Source of the DNA: Clostridiales bacterium
GTDB lineage: Bacteria; Bacillota; Clostridia; Caldicoprobacterales; DTU083
Reading direction: 5' to 3'
Length of the DNA stretch: 43,967 nt
Assembly: GCA_012838915.1 (NCBI GenBank)
Contig: DUOI01000048.1
Coordinates: forward strand, 1-43,967
The stretch's first letter is position 1. Each line of letters starts with the position of its first letter. The translations under genes and the position numbers were made by a program. Below, piece by piece: positions 1 through 8,322 of this stretch. The notes beneath the pieces are model-generated. The model ran no database searches and was not told the DNA's origin. It saw only the letters and a program-made list of their open reading frames with translations.

Positions 1-944
1 TAAATGACTTTAATTGCCATATCCTTGCACTCGGCACCACAATATCCGCATAGTACACATTTTCCCCTGTCCACATGAGCTTTTCCATCACGTAGAAACA
101 AAGCATTTTGAGGGCATCTCCTTATACATCTGCCACAGCCTTGACAATAATATTCAATAATGAGTTCTCTTCTATACTGATTCAATTGACTGGTTAAGGA
201 TTTTGAAACAGTGCCATTGACAAAGTACTCCACATTGGCATCTACCTCTTCAACACGCTGCATGCCCATTGCAACGGAATGGGCATACGGAAAGTTCATG
301 ATATAATTCATGGCCTCATGATAGTGCTGCAACAGATGTCCGCCTCCAAGTGCTTTCATGATGTATATGCCTTTACCTGCCTGCCAGGCCCGGGCAATGG
401 CTTGTTCCATTTTTTTACGGGTTCCGTCAACCACGCCCAACCCGCGATAGTTCAGTATAGGATGAATCACGTCAATATCCTTCATTTCAGTTGCTGCAAT
501 AACTGCAGCAACATGATGGGTGGAAATTCCTACAGCCCTGATTATACCCTTCTCCTTTTGCCGGATATAGTATTCAAGAGCCTCCTCATGACCTTTCAGA
601 GTGAGGGGACCTTCCTGTTCATGAAGAAGAAATATATCTATATAGTCCCTGCCTATACCTTTCAGAGCCCGGTCAAGGGTTTCCTTTGCTGTCTTGCTGT
701 CGTAGGCATAGGACTTAGAAGATACAATCAAATCAGGCTTACTTTTCAGCGCTTCCTTAATAAAAGGATAGGTCTGGTACAGATCTGCGGTATCGATAAA
801 ATTGATACCCAAATACAAAGCCCTGTTTATTACACGACAGCCCTCCTTCAACGACAAGTTTCTTTGAAGGGGGCTGATAGTAAGTGAACCAAAACAGATA
901 CGGGATACTTTTATTCCTGTTTTCCCCAATTCGCTGAATTCCAT
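1..944 (-). CDS. Aldo/keto reductase with C-terminal two-cluster ferredoxin domain
   Basis: The minus-strand frame starts at the ATG at 942-944 and stays open for 314 codons; the last two window bases read TA, so the stop codon is probably cut by the edge and the protein is essentially complete. The N-terminus reads MEFSELGKTGIKVSRICFGS, typical of the aldo/keto reductase (TIM barrel) family, followed by the NFIDTADLY segment with the conserved Asp and Tyr. The last 55 residues carry two CxxCxxCxxxC motifs (CQGCGRCIRRC and CVLCGYCGAEC), each expected to bind a [4Fe-4S] cluster. The family is a predicted NAD(P)H or ferredoxin-linked oxidoreductase of unknown substrate, common in anaerobes. It lies 6 bp after ireB with only a weak ribosome binding site, so it may be translationally coupled. 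Confidence 0.88.
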   Translation of the reverse strand, partial: MEFSELGKTGIKVSRICFGSLTISPLQRNLSLKEGCRVINRALYLGINFIDTADLYQTYPFIKEALKSKPDLIVSSKSYAYDSKTAKETLDRALKGIGRDYIDIFLLHEQEGPLTLKGHEEALEYYIRQKEKGIIRAVGISTHHVAAVIAATEMKDIDVIHPILNYRGLGVVDGTRKKMEQAIARAWQAGKGIYIMKALGGGHLLQHYHEAMNYIMNFPYAHSVAMGMQRVEEVDANVEYFVNGTVSKSLTSQLNQYRRELIIEYYCQGCGRCIRRCPQNALFLRDGKAHVDRGKCVLCGYCGAECKDMAIKVI

Positions 945-950
945 CTATAA

Positions 951-1220
951 TCAGTCATCCAATCCACTGTTTTCAAGATAAAAGCGAACTAATTCCTCTA
1001 AAAGTTCATCTCGTTCCAGCCGACGAATCAGTGCTCTTGCATTTTGATGACTGGTGATATAGGTAGGATCACCGGAGATAAAATACCCCACAAATTGGTT
1101 TATAGGATCATATCCTTTTTCCTTTAATGCCTGAAATACCTTCTCAAAGATTTCCTTCGGTGTAATTGAAGGTTCTTTCTCAAGCCTGAATCTCATGGTT
1201 TGCTGAAAATCCTTCTTCAC
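951..1220 (-). CDS. ireB: IreB family regulatory phosphoprotein (UPF0297)
   Basis: An 89-residue protein matching the IreB/UPF0297 family from end to end: [40 protein letters not shown] and [12 protein letters not shown] are family-typical. In Enterococcus, IreB is phosphorylated by the PASTA kinase IreK and negatively controls cephalosporin tolerance. The frame extends to a TTG at 1253, but a GGAGG at about 1229-1233 lies 8 bases before the GTG at 1218-1220, and starting there gives the usual family length (89 aa). In most Firmicutes this gene sits between alaS and ruvX; here it follows whiA by 85 bp. Function is inferred from family membership. Confidence 0.9.
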   Translation of the reverse strand: MKKDFQQTMRFRLEKEPSITPKEIFEKVFQALKEKGYDPINQFVGYFISGDPTYITSHQNARALIRRLERDELLEELVRFYLENSGLDD

Positions 1221-1267
1221 AAAATCGCCCTCCACATTTGCCTTATATCTCAATGGCTTGCCACATT

Positions 1268-1276
1268 ACTATATCA
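1268..1276 (-). promoter_or_regulatory. Possible extended -10 promoter for ireB
   Basis: Read on the minus strand, TGATATAGT matches an extended -10 (TGnTATAAT) 48 bases before the chosen ireB start, in the 85-bp gap after whiA. No good -35 is visible. It would allow ireB to be expressed apart from the long upstream operon. Confidence 0.35.
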
Positions 1277-1305
1277 CATGCACTGCAGATTTTCTACCAT
1301 TTCCT

Positions 1306-2292
1306 TCATTTGTTCATCTGTGCTTCAACTTTTATTCTTTGATTGTTTCTATGATCCTCTGCTATTTTATCCAGTTTTCTTAAACGATGGTTAATGCCGG
1401 ATTTGCCTACTTTGGGTGAAAGCAGTTCACCCAGCTCCCTTAAGCTGGCATTGGGGTGCATCAGCCTTAATTCAGCTACTTCTCTTAAGGGAGCTGACAG
1501 ATTGCTGAACCCGATATTATCCCGAATATATTCTATATTTTCTGTTTGTCTCACTGCCGCGTTAATGGTTTTGCCCAAATTTGCTGTTTCACAATTAACA
1601 ATTCGGTTGATATTGTTTCGCATATCTTTGTAGATTCGTATATTTTCGAAGTTCAACAGAGCCGTATGGGCTCCAATCAAGCTGAGAAGGTTAACAATAT
1701 GTTCACCTTCTTTAAGATATACTACAAAAACATTTTTTCTTTCAATCAATTTTGCACGAAGGTCAAACTCCCGTATAAGCTGACACAAACTTTCTGCATA
1801 TTTTCTGGAATGAGCAATATATTCCAGGTGATAAGCCTTTTCCGGATCACTGACTGATCCGCCCCCCAAAAATGCACCTCTTAAGTATGCCCTTTTGCAG
1901 CATTTTTTTCGAATCATCTGCTTGTTTATATATCCCAGTTTAACATTTATTTTGTCATCCACATCATGGATCAGAATGTTTGAATCCTCCAATATCATTT
2001 GAGAGTCTTCAGGTGCGGTAATAATCAGTATATAGCTATTGTTTTTTCGAAGCCTGCGGTTTTTCCTCACCAGTACTTCAGGAGAAATCTTATACAAATC
2101 CTTAACCAGCATGAAAATACGCCGTGCAATGGAAGCATTTTCTGTACTAAACTTCAGCTTAACTTTTTTTTTGCCCGCCATTTGAATAATTCCACTGGTG
2201 TGGATAAGAGCAGTCAATTCAGCTAACTTACAACAGGACCTTCGAAATTCAATCCTGCAGATTTCATTCTTTGCCTTGGATGAAAAAGACAC
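1306..2292 (-). CDS. whiA: DNA-binding protein WhiA
   Basis: 328 residues. The start MSFSSKAKNEICR, the GAFLGGGSVSDPEKAYHLE block and the C-terminal ASLRELGELL / KSGINHRLRKLDKIAE helix-turn-helix are characteristic of WhiA, a protein with a LAGLIDADG-homing-endonuclease-like N-terminal fold and a DNA-binding C-terminal domain. In Streptomyces it controls sporulation septation; in Bacillus it affects division and chromosome segregation. The start is a GTG (2290-2292) preceded by a G-rich ribosome binding site. It lies 29 bp after rapZ. In many Firmicutes a yvcK/glmR gene separates rapZ from whiA; none is present here. Confidence 0.96.
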   Translation of the reverse strand: MSFSSKAKNEICRIEFRRSCCKLAELTALIHTSGIIQMAGKKKVKLKFSTENASIARRIFMLVKDLYKISPEVLVRKNRRLRKNNSYILIITAPEDSQMILEDSNILIHDVDDKINVKLGYINKQMIRKKCCKRAYLRGAFLGGGSVSDPEKAYHLEYIAHSRKYAESLCQLIREFDLRAKLIERKNVFVVYLKEGEHIVNLLSLIGAHTALLNFENIRIYKDMRNNINRIVNCETANLGKTINAAVRQTENIEYIRDNIGFSNLSAPLREVAELRLMHPNASLRELGELLSPKVGKSGINHRLRKLDKIAEDHRNNQRIKVEAQMNK

Positions 2293-2321
2293 AAAAATGC
2301 CCCCTTTTATTCAAAAAAACA

Positions 2322-3185
2322 TCATACCTCATTGATATCTCTATGCTCCTGTATCACGTGATGGCCGCGTCTGCGCAGCATATCCGCAGCAGCATCGGCG
2401 ATGGTAACAGAGCGGTGAACTCCGCCTGTACAGCCTATACCAATAACCAATTGACTTTTTCCTTCTTTGACATAATAGGGAATTAAAAATTCCAGCATAT
2501 CATCCAGCTTTGACAAAAATGTTTGTGTTTCAGGAAACATAAAAAGGTATTCCTTTACAACCGGCTCTATGCCGGTGTGTTCCTTCAACTCTTCTATATA
2601 AAAAGGATTGGGCAGAAATCGAACATCGAATACAATATCTGCATCCATTAGTATTCCGTGCTTAAATCCGAATGAAATTACGGAAATAATCAGTTTTGGC
2701 TGGTTCCCGTTGTCCGATACCAGCTTAGTGATGATTTCCTTCAGTTGTTTTGGCTGAAGGTTGCTTGTATCTATTATTTTGGTAGCGGTTTTCCGGATTT
2801 TACCCAGCCTTTTCCTCTCCTCGCTGATTCCTTCAATTATCCGGCCTTCTCCTTCCTTTACCAGAGGATGCATCCTTCGTGTTTCCTTATATCTCCTTAC
2901 CAGCACCTCATCTGAAGCTTCCAGGTAGAGAATTTCATAGGTATAGCCTGATTCCCGCATAATTTCCAGGCACTCAAACAAGTCGTCAAAAAAACCGCCG
3001 CCACGGATATCCACTACCACGGCAATTCTGTCTATTTTACCATCGGTCTGATAACACAGCTCAGCAAACTTTGGCATCAGTTTAGGCGGCAGATTATCAA
3101 TGCAGAAAAAACCCAGATCCTCAAGAGAGCGGCTAACCAAGGTTTTGCCCGCTCCGGAAAGACCGGTAACAATTATGAAACGCAT
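2322..3185 (-). CDS. rapZ: RapZ-family nucleotide-binding protein (RNase adapter)
   Basis: 287 residues. The N-terminus has a Walker A motif GLSGAGKT (residues 8-15), and [10 protein letters not shown] and the C-terminal [12 protein letters not shown] signature identify the RapZ/YvcJ family. In E. coli RapZ delivers the small RNA GlmZ to RNase E to control GlmS; in Gram-positives (YvcJ) the target is unclear, with binding of ATP/GTP demonstrated. The start ATG is preceded by GAGGAG. It is 17 bp from the PHP gene upstream and 29 bp from whiA downstream, so it is co-transcribed. The amino-sugar link suits the neighbouring murB. Confidence 0.95.
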   Translation of the reverse strand: MRFIIVTGLSGAGKTLVSRSLEDLGFFCIDNLPPKLMPKFAELCYQTDGKIDRIAVVVDIRGGGFFDDLFECLEIMRESGYTYEILYLEASDEVLVRRYKETRRMHPLVKEGEGRIIEGISEERKRLGKIRKTATKIIDTSNLQPKQLKEIITKLVSDNGNQPKLIISVISFGFKHGILMDADIVFDVRFLPNPFYIEELKEHTGIEPVVKEYLFMFPETQTFLSKLDDMLEFLIPYYVKEGKSQLVIGIGCTGGVHRSVTIADAAADMLRRRGHHVIQEHRDINEV

Positions 3186-3202
3186 ATATCACTATCTCCT
3201 CG

Positions 3203-3952
3203 TCAGTGAAGCCGCATAGCTTCCATTGTATTGATAATCCTATTTGGAGGCACTCCGGCTTCTTTTGCAATTTCCATCCCCCTGAGAAAATCTCCCACCC
3301 TGTCTGGTGTATGGGCATCGCTGTTTATGACAAAGCAAGCCCCTTCCTCCAATGCCATTCTAACATATTCCACAGTCATAAATCCATGGCTTGCATTGAT
3401 TTCCAATGCTACATCCAGCTCCGCTGCTTCTTTTGCCAAAACTCTGGTATCAATATCTATCTTCGCACCGGGATGGGTCAGGATTCGGATGGGAAATCGT
3501 CTAATCGCCCGGATCAATGCTTTTGTATTTAACTGTCGCATTGCTTCTCGATTGGCCAAGCCCAGCTTGTCCAATGCATTTTTTGCAAACAAATTCCATG
3601 CATCCTGTAAGGTAGCCGGTTTAACTGCCTTGTGAAAACCCATGAGGATGATGTCAAACTCATCGAGATATTGCGGGGGAATATCAATCTCCCCATCCAT
3701 ACTTATCAAATTGGCTTCGATACCCATTAAAACCTCGATATCGGAAAAATGCTGGTTAATCCTGTTGATTTCTTCCCTCATTTTACTGAGGTCTGAAGCA
3801 GCCATGCCAATTCCAATATGGTTAAATCCGTGATCTGCAATGGCAATCTTTTTTAAACCCTTTTTTTTTGCTGCTTCCACATTTTCCAGAATTGTTCCCT
3901 TTCCGTGACTGTAGCGGGTATGAGTATGATAATCAGCGACAAGCTTATACAA
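3203..3952 (-). CDS. PHP domain metal-dependent phosphatase/hydrolase (YcdX-like)
   Basis: 249 residues, one PHP domain. Metal-binding motifs are visible in order: DYHTHTRYSHG (HxH, residues about 8-18), IADHG, a GIEANL Glu segment, THPGAKID and the C-terminal VINSDAHTPDRVG. This matches the YcdX-like single-domain PHP hydrolases, which act as metal-dependent phosphatases with poorly defined physiological substrates. The start is TTG, 7 bases after AGGAGG. It lies 21 bp after murB and 17 bp before rapZ; this murB-PHP-rapZ-whiA order recurs in Clostridia. The role in wall metabolism is inferred from position only. Confidence 0.88.
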   Translation of the reverse strand: MYKLVADYHTHTRYSHGKGTILENVEAAKKKGLKKIAIADHGFNHIGIGMAASDLSKMREEINRINQHFSDIEVLMGIEANLISMDGEIDIPPQYLDEFDIILMGFHKAVKPATLQDAWNLFAKNALDKLGLANREAMRQLNTKALIRAIRRFPIRILTHPGAKIDIDTRVLAKEAAELDVALEINASHGFMTVEYVRMALEEGACFVINSDAHTPDRVGDFLRGMEIAKEAGVPPNRIINTMEAMRLH

Positions 3953-3973
3953 ATCAAGTCCTCCTGAAGAAAA

Positions 3974-4888
3974 TCAATCTTCGCCAACAATCCTTACCTC
4001 CGGATGCAGTTCCACTCCTGTCTGCTCCTTAACCTTTATCTTAGCTTTTTCTATTAGCTTTATCACATCGCATGCCGTGGCATTTCCTAAATTTATGATA
4101 AAGCCGGAATGCTTTTCGGAAATTTGAGCATCCCCCACTCTCATTCCCTTCAGTCCTGCATCTTGAATCAGCTTTCCTGCGTAATAGCCGACAGGCCTCT
4201 TAAATGCACTGCCTGCACTTGGATAACTCAAAGGCTGTTTCTCCTGCCTCCGCCTGGTCAATTCCTGAATAAGCGCCTTGGACTCCAAATAATCACCCTT
4301 ATTCAACTGCATAAATACTTCAAGAACTATTTTTTTAGTGTTTTGTATTATGCTGGTTCGATATCCCAAAGCCAATTCTTCCTTTTCAAGAATTTTTATT
4401 TTTCCGTCCTCATCTAAAATCGATACCCATTTGATTACATCTTTCATTTCGCCACCATAGGCCCCGGCATTCATGGTGACTGCGCCGCCCAGGGTGCCGG
4501 GTATTCCACTGGCAAACTCCAAACCTTTGAGACTGGATTTCAGTGCCAATCGGGACAAAGCAGACAGAAGAATCCCTGCTTGAGCAAGAATAGTCTCACC
4601 CTTTACCTCCGTTCGGCTAAAACGATCTGCTATTTTAATAACCGCCCCGCGAATTCCCTTATCCTTGACCAGAAGATTGGACCCATTGCCCATTACCATT
4701 AATGGCACATTACAATCTCTCAATATTTCCAAAGCCCTTTGAATCTGTTCAACTTTAGCGGGCAATACCATTAAATCCACCGGACCGCCGATCCGAAATG
4801 AAGTATGTTTTCTCATACTTTCCTGCTGTAAAATCTGATCAGGTTCTAAAAAATCTGACAATTCCTGATAAGCCTTTTCCAAATCCAT
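3974..4888 (-). CDS. murB: UDP-N-acetylenolpyruvoylglucosamine reductase MurB
   Basis: 304 residues, usual size for the Gram-positive (type II) MurB. It reduces UDP-GlcNAc-enolpyruvate to UDP-MurNAc with NADPH and FAD, the second committed step of peptidoglycan precursor synthesis in the cytoplasm. Visible are HTSFRIGGP, the FAD-binding VMGNGSNLLV, FASGIPGTLGGAVTMNAGAYGGE (split here across residues about 122-145), the catalytic-serine region YPSAGSAFKRP and the terminal LHPEVRIVGE with the conserved Glu. ATG start with AGGAG. It follows the solute-binding protein gene by 47 bp. Confidence 0.97.
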   Translation of the reverse strand: MDLEKAYQELSDFLEPDQILQQESMRKHTSFRIGGPVDLMVLPAKVEQIQRALEILRDCNVPLMVMGNGSNLLVKDKGIRGAVIKIADRFSRTEVKGETILAQAGILLSALSRLALKSSLKGLEFASGIPGTLGGAVTMNAGAYGGEMKDVIKWVSILDEDGKIKILEKEELALGYRTSIIQNTKKIVLEVFMQLNKGDYLESKALIQELTRRRQEKQPLSYPSAGSAFKRPVGYYAGKLIQDAGLKGMRVGDAQISEKHSGFIINLGNATACDVIKLIEKAKIKVKEQTGVELHPEVRIVGED

Positions 4889-4935
4889 AAAAGCTAACTC
4901 CTATAAATGTATTTCCGTATAATTTAATTCTATAT

Positions 4936-6201
4936 TCAAGTGTAATCATTTTCACTGTTTTTGATCTGCTCATTTTTATTAAACAGGTTATTCCAAAGAT
5001 TCTCAATTGCTTTATAATTTACTCCCCAAGGACCTGACACGATTCTGTCCAGAGACTGTTCCAAGACCAGCATCTCTGCATCATCTTCATACAAATTCAA
5101 ATCCTTCCTAACGGAAAACATGCCGATGCTCTTTAGCCGGCTCTGTGCTTCCTCCTGTAACAAGCTTTTCAAAAACAATATACATAGCTTTTTTTTCTTA
5201 TCGTTCTGCTGACTCAGCAATCCGTATGCAGCAATTTGATCCATATAGAAGCCGGATTCTCCTCCCAACGGCAAAGGATAAACCTGATATTCCACACCTT
5301 TTCCTGATTCCTGCAGGTTGCGCATATCATAAATGACCTTGCTTCCGCCCAGCAGCATACCTGTCCGTTTCTCCGATGCAAACAATCGAAAAGCAGAAGA
5401 ATAGGATAAGCTTTCCATATCCGGAGGCATTATATCCTGTTCCTCCTCCATCCATTCCATAAACAGACGATATGCATCATTATCTCTAATTTTGCCATCT
5501 TTCTGATAAATCATACTAAGCAGCGGCCTGCTGCTGGCATTGGCATATGTACAGAAGCCATAATAATCAATATTTTTCTTGCCGGACTTTATTTGAAAGC
5601 TGTTTTTCCTGGCTATTAAATCCATCGTTGCATAATCCATGTCATCATTATTCGTCGTGCCGAACCCCAGATCCAGTTCATTTGAAAAAGCATCCTGATT
5701 AATAAAGAGTCCATAACAGCCCATCATATAAGCCACTCCAAGCATCCGCTCACCGGACATTACCCGCTCCAGCGCAGGCTCACGAAATGCCGCCAGATCA
5801 TCCTGATTGAATAGGGGCGATAAATCTTCCAAAAGGTTTTCCGGTACGGATTGCTGATAGATGTCCAATGAAATCATGTCAGGAAGAATATCCCGATCTA
5901 TATCGTCAAACATATACATGTTCAGTCTTTCAGGAGTCACACTTCTTACATCTATGAACACACCCGGATGCTTTCTTTCAAAATTGTTGATACAACTTTT
6001 CAGCCACTGTATATGACTTCCTTTACCGGTTTGTACATAAGGAATGTCCCAAATTTCTATGACACCCGACCATTCGGGCAGCTTTGCCTGAGAGGGAGCT
6101 TTTTTCATTCTGCTGTGTATCCAAATGGGATACATAATCAGAAATATCAAGGAAAACAATATCAAAAATAGAGTAAAAGGCTTTACCTTTCTTTTCGTCA
6201 C
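4936..6201 (-). CDS. Membrane-anchored extracellular solute-binding protein (family 1-like)
   Basis: 421 residues. An uncleaved-looking signal anchor (residues about 9-30, FTLFLILFSLIFLIMYPIW) follows a short basic N-terminus; no lipobox cysteine is present. The rest resembles the sugar-type ABC solute-binding fold: IEIWDIPY, NNFERKHPGVFIDVRS, DMISLD, GVAYMMGCYGLFIN and a late WGVNYKAIENLWN. Family members deliver sugars to ABC importers, but no permease or ATPase gene lies nearby. The frame reaches a TTG at 6219, but GAGGAGG lies 6 bases before the GTG at 6199-6201, which I take as the start. It sits between hprK (66 bp) and murB (47 bp), so a sensing or wall-linked role is possible but unproven. 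Confidence 0.75.
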   Translation of the reverse strand: MTKRKVKPFTLFLILFSLIFLIMYPIWIHSRMKKAPSQAKLPEWSGVIEIWDIPYVQTGKGSHIQWLKSCINNFERKHPGVFIDVRSVTPERLNMYMFDDIDRDILPDMISLDIYQQSVPENLLEDLSPLFNQDDLAAFREPALERVMSGERMLGVAYMMGCYGLFINQDAFSNELDLGFGTTNNDDMDYATMDLIARKNSFQIKSGKKNIDYYGFCTYANASSRPLLSMIYQKDGKIRDNDAYRLFMEWMEEEQDIMPPDMESLSYSSAFRLFASEKRTGMLLGGSKVIYDMRNLQESGKGVEYQVYPLPLGGESGFYMDQIAAYGLLSQQNDKKKKLCILFLKSLLQEEAQSRLKSIGMFSVRKDLNLYEDDAEMLVLEQSLDRIVSGPWGVNYKAIENLWNNLFNKNEQIKNSENDYT

Positions 6202-6267
6202 AGGGATCCTCCTCAGCAAAACCGTTTACTCCATTTATATTGATTGTCAGAAAAAAGTATGACAGCA

Positions 6268-7212
6268 TTACAATTCCTGGATTTCTCCCCCCGAACCCTG
6301 TTGAATCATCGATTTCAAACGGTTATCCAGTTCCTGTGCAGCGTTATAACCCATATTTTTAAGCCTCCAGTTTCGGACAGCAACTTCTACAATAATAGCC
6401 AAGTTCCTGCCCGGTCGCACAGGTAAAATTACCTTGGGCAGCTTTACTCCCAGGATTTCCATGTATTCTTCCTTTAGTCCAAGCCGATCATATTCTTTGC
6501 TGCTGTCCCAGAACTCCAGATAAATTACCATGTCAATGGCCTTATTATTTATAACTGATCCGATTCCGTACATGGCTTTTATGTCAATAATACCAATTCC
6601 CCTAATTTCCATATAGTGGCGGATTAAATCCGGCGCATCACCCACCAAACGATTCTCAGCCACCTTCTTAATTTCAACTGCATCATCTGCCACCAGCCTA
6701 TGGCCGCGCTTAATAAGTTCCAGAGCTGTTTCACTTTTACCGATGCCACTTTCACCCATAAGTAATACTCCCTCACCATATACATCAACCAAAACACCGT
6801 GACGGGTGATTCTAGGCGCCAAAGCCGAATCCAAATAGTTAATCATTCTATGGATAATACTGGTGGTAGCCTTTCGGGAACGGATAATGGGGCAGCCAAA
6901 CAGTTTTGCGGAATCCACCAGGTATTGCGGAACTTCCATGTTTCGCGATATCAATACACAGGGGATACCTGACCCAAAAAATCTGTCCAGACGATGCCGC
7001 CGGGTTTCAGGATCCATACTTTCCAAATAGGTCATTTCCACTTTGCCTATTACCTGCACCCGCTCAATGGCAAAGTAATCAAAAAAGCCTGCAAATTGCA
7101 AACCGGGTCGATTGATATCGCTGGTTTCAATGTCAATGGAAAGGGATTTGCCCTCATATACAACTTCCATATCCAATACTCGAATCATATCTTCGATTGA
7201 AATACTGCCCAT
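6268..7212 (-). CDS. hprK: HPr kinase/phosphorylase
   Basis: 314 residues, the family's usual length. The bifunctional enzyme phosphorylates and dephosphorylates Ser46 of HPr, the switch for carbon catabolite control in Firmicutes. The P-loop GESGIGKS lies at residues 153-160, preceded by the conserved RHG (137-139) and followed by LVADDAVEI and the HprK signature EIRGIGIIDIKAMYG at about 207-221. The frame runs back to a TTG at 7239, but AAGGAG followed 10 bases later by ATG (7210-7212) gives the family-typical start MGSISIEDMI. That start lies 7 bp after the HAD gene's stop, so the ribosome binding site is inside the HAD gene's 3' end. Confidence 0.96.
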   Translation of the reverse strand: MGSISIEDMIRVLDMEVVYEGKSLSIDIETSDINRPGLQFAGFFDYFAIERVQVIGKVEMTYLESMDPETRRHRLDRFFGSGIPCVLISRNMEVPQYLVDSAKLFGCPIIRSRKATTSIIHRMINYLDSALAPRITRHGVLVDVYGEGVLLMGESGIGKSETALELIKRGHRLVADDAVEIKKVAENRLVGDAPDLIRHYMEIRGIGIIDIKAMYGIGSVINNKAIDMVIYLEFWDSSKEYDRLGLKEEYMEILGVKLPKVILPVRPGRNLAIIVEVAVRNWRLKNMGYNAAQELDNRLKSMIQQGSGGEIQEL

Positions 7213-7219
7213 TTTGGAA

Positions 7220-8026
7220 TCACTCCTTTTCCAATACAAACCTCTCTATCGCATATGCGATACCATTTTCATCATTGCCTTTGGTTACATATCGGGCATA
7301 TGATTTTACATAATCAGGGGCATTTCCCATAGCAATTCCCAAGCCGGCATATTTAATCATGGATATATCATTATAACTGTCTCCAATGGCAACTATCTCA
7401 TCCCTTGAAATGTTCAGCATTTGAGCCAATAATGCCAATGCATTACCTTTTGTAGCTTCTGTATTGGTAAACTCCAAATAATTAGGTCTTGAAATCAATA
7501 CCTGCAGAACATCACCATATATCTCCCGGAAGTATTCGTATAACCGCTCAATTCTGGACGGAGTGTCGACTATTAACAGCTTGATAGGCTCCTCCTGCAA
7601 CAATAATTGAAATAGATCCTCAACTTCCGCACCTTGAATCCCTACCATCCTGTGATATAAGCTGCTGAATTCATTATCCTGCTCAAAGAAATAACTACTT
7701 TCATTATAGAATTGTATGTGCAGATTCTGCTTTTTACATTCTACTAGAATTCTATGAGCATACTGCCTTGGAACAGGCTTCCAGGCCAGGGTATCTCCGG
7801 TACGGGTATCCTTTATATAAGCGCCCTGATAGGTAATAATCGGAATATCTATCTGTAATTCCTTGATATAGGGCAGTGCAGAATTAAGCATTCTGCCGGT
7901 GGCAATGGTAACCTGTACACCTCTGTCCCGGGCAGCAAAAAGCGCCCTTTTATTGGCTTCACTGATTTTTAAATCTTTGCCCAACAAGGAATCATCCAAG
8001 TCAACTGCGATTAATTTATAGCTCAA
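7220..8026 (-). CDS. Cof-type HAD-superfamily hydrolase
   Basis: 268 residues. HAD motif I is AVDLDDSLL (residues 8-16) with the nucleophile Asp and Asp+2; ITIATGRM-like TIATGRM is motif II; the late KGNALALLAQ and AIGDSYNDISMIKYAG (motif IV) with GIAMGNAPDYVK place it in the Cof/YkrA group of type IIB HAD phosphatases, which usually act on sugar phosphates or flavin and pyridoxal phosphates. The substrate cannot be told from sequence. The start is TTG with GGGGTGA upstream. It is 22 bp after pspC and 7 bp before hprK. Confidence 0.9.
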   Translation of the reverse strand: MSYKLIAVDLDDSLLGKDLKISEANKRALFAARDRGVQVTIATGRMLNSALPYIKELQIDIPIITYQGAYIKDTRTGDTLAWKPVPRQYAHRILVECKKQNLHIQFYNESSYFFEQDNEFSSLYHRMVGIQGAEVEDLFQLLLQEEPIKLLIVDTPSRIERLYEYFREIYGDVLQVLISRPNYLEFTNTEATKGNALALLAQMLNISRDEIVAIGDSYNDISMIKYAGLGIAMGNAPDYVKSYARYVTKGNDENGIAYAIERFVLEKE

Positions 8027-8048
8027 GCTTTCACCCCAAATTATACAT

Positions 8049-8243
8049 TTACGGCCTTTTGGGAATAATCAGGGCAGCGATGATGTATACAATTAAACCG
8101 CCAATACCAAAAGACAATGCTAATGATAGAACAACCCAGGCAAGTCTGACCAATGTGGAATCTATGTCGAAGTATTCTCCGATGCCACCGCATACCCCGC
8201 TTATTTTCTTGTCGGTATCTGACAAATATAATCTTTTCTGCAT
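8049..8243 (-). CDS. PspC domain small membrane protein
   Basis: 64 residues consisting of one PspC domain: RLYLSDTDKKISGVCGGIGEYFDIDSTLVRLAW is cut here to its key parts RLYLSD, GVCGGIGEYF and DPTLVRL-like DSTLVRLAW, then a single hydrophobic segment (about residues 35-60) and a basic end. Family members associate with the membrane and, in Proteobacteria, tune the phage-shock response; the Firmicute versions are mostly uncharacterised. ATG start with AAAGGAG. It is the first gene after a good promoter at 8270-8299 and therefore likely heads the operon that runs down to position 1. Confidence 0.9.
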   Translation of the reverse strand: MQKRLYLSDTDKKISGVCGGIGEYFDIDSTLVRLAWVVLSLALSFGIGGLIVYIIAALIIPKRP

Positions 8244-8269
8244 GTTTTTACTCCTTTCAATCCTTTCTT

Positions 8270-8299
8270 AGTATATATGCAAAATACTTCATCTGTCCA
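8270..8299 (-). promoter_or_regulatory. Sigma-A-type promoter of the pspC-hprK-murB-whiA operon
   Basis: Minus strand: TGGACA (8294-8299), an 18-bp spacer, then TATACT (8270-8275); each hexamer matches five of six consensus bases. It lies 27 bp before the pspC start codon. No other equally good promoter was seen before ireB, so it may drive most of the 8-kb block. Confidence 0.7.
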
Positions 8300-8322
8300 G
8301 CAAAGAAAAAATGAATAAAGGC

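Noticed and set aside
279-887. 202-codon plus-strand open frame
   Set aside because: It is antisense to the aldo/keto reductase gene, whose minus-strand translation has clear family and iron-sulfur motifs; the plus-strand product resembles nothing.
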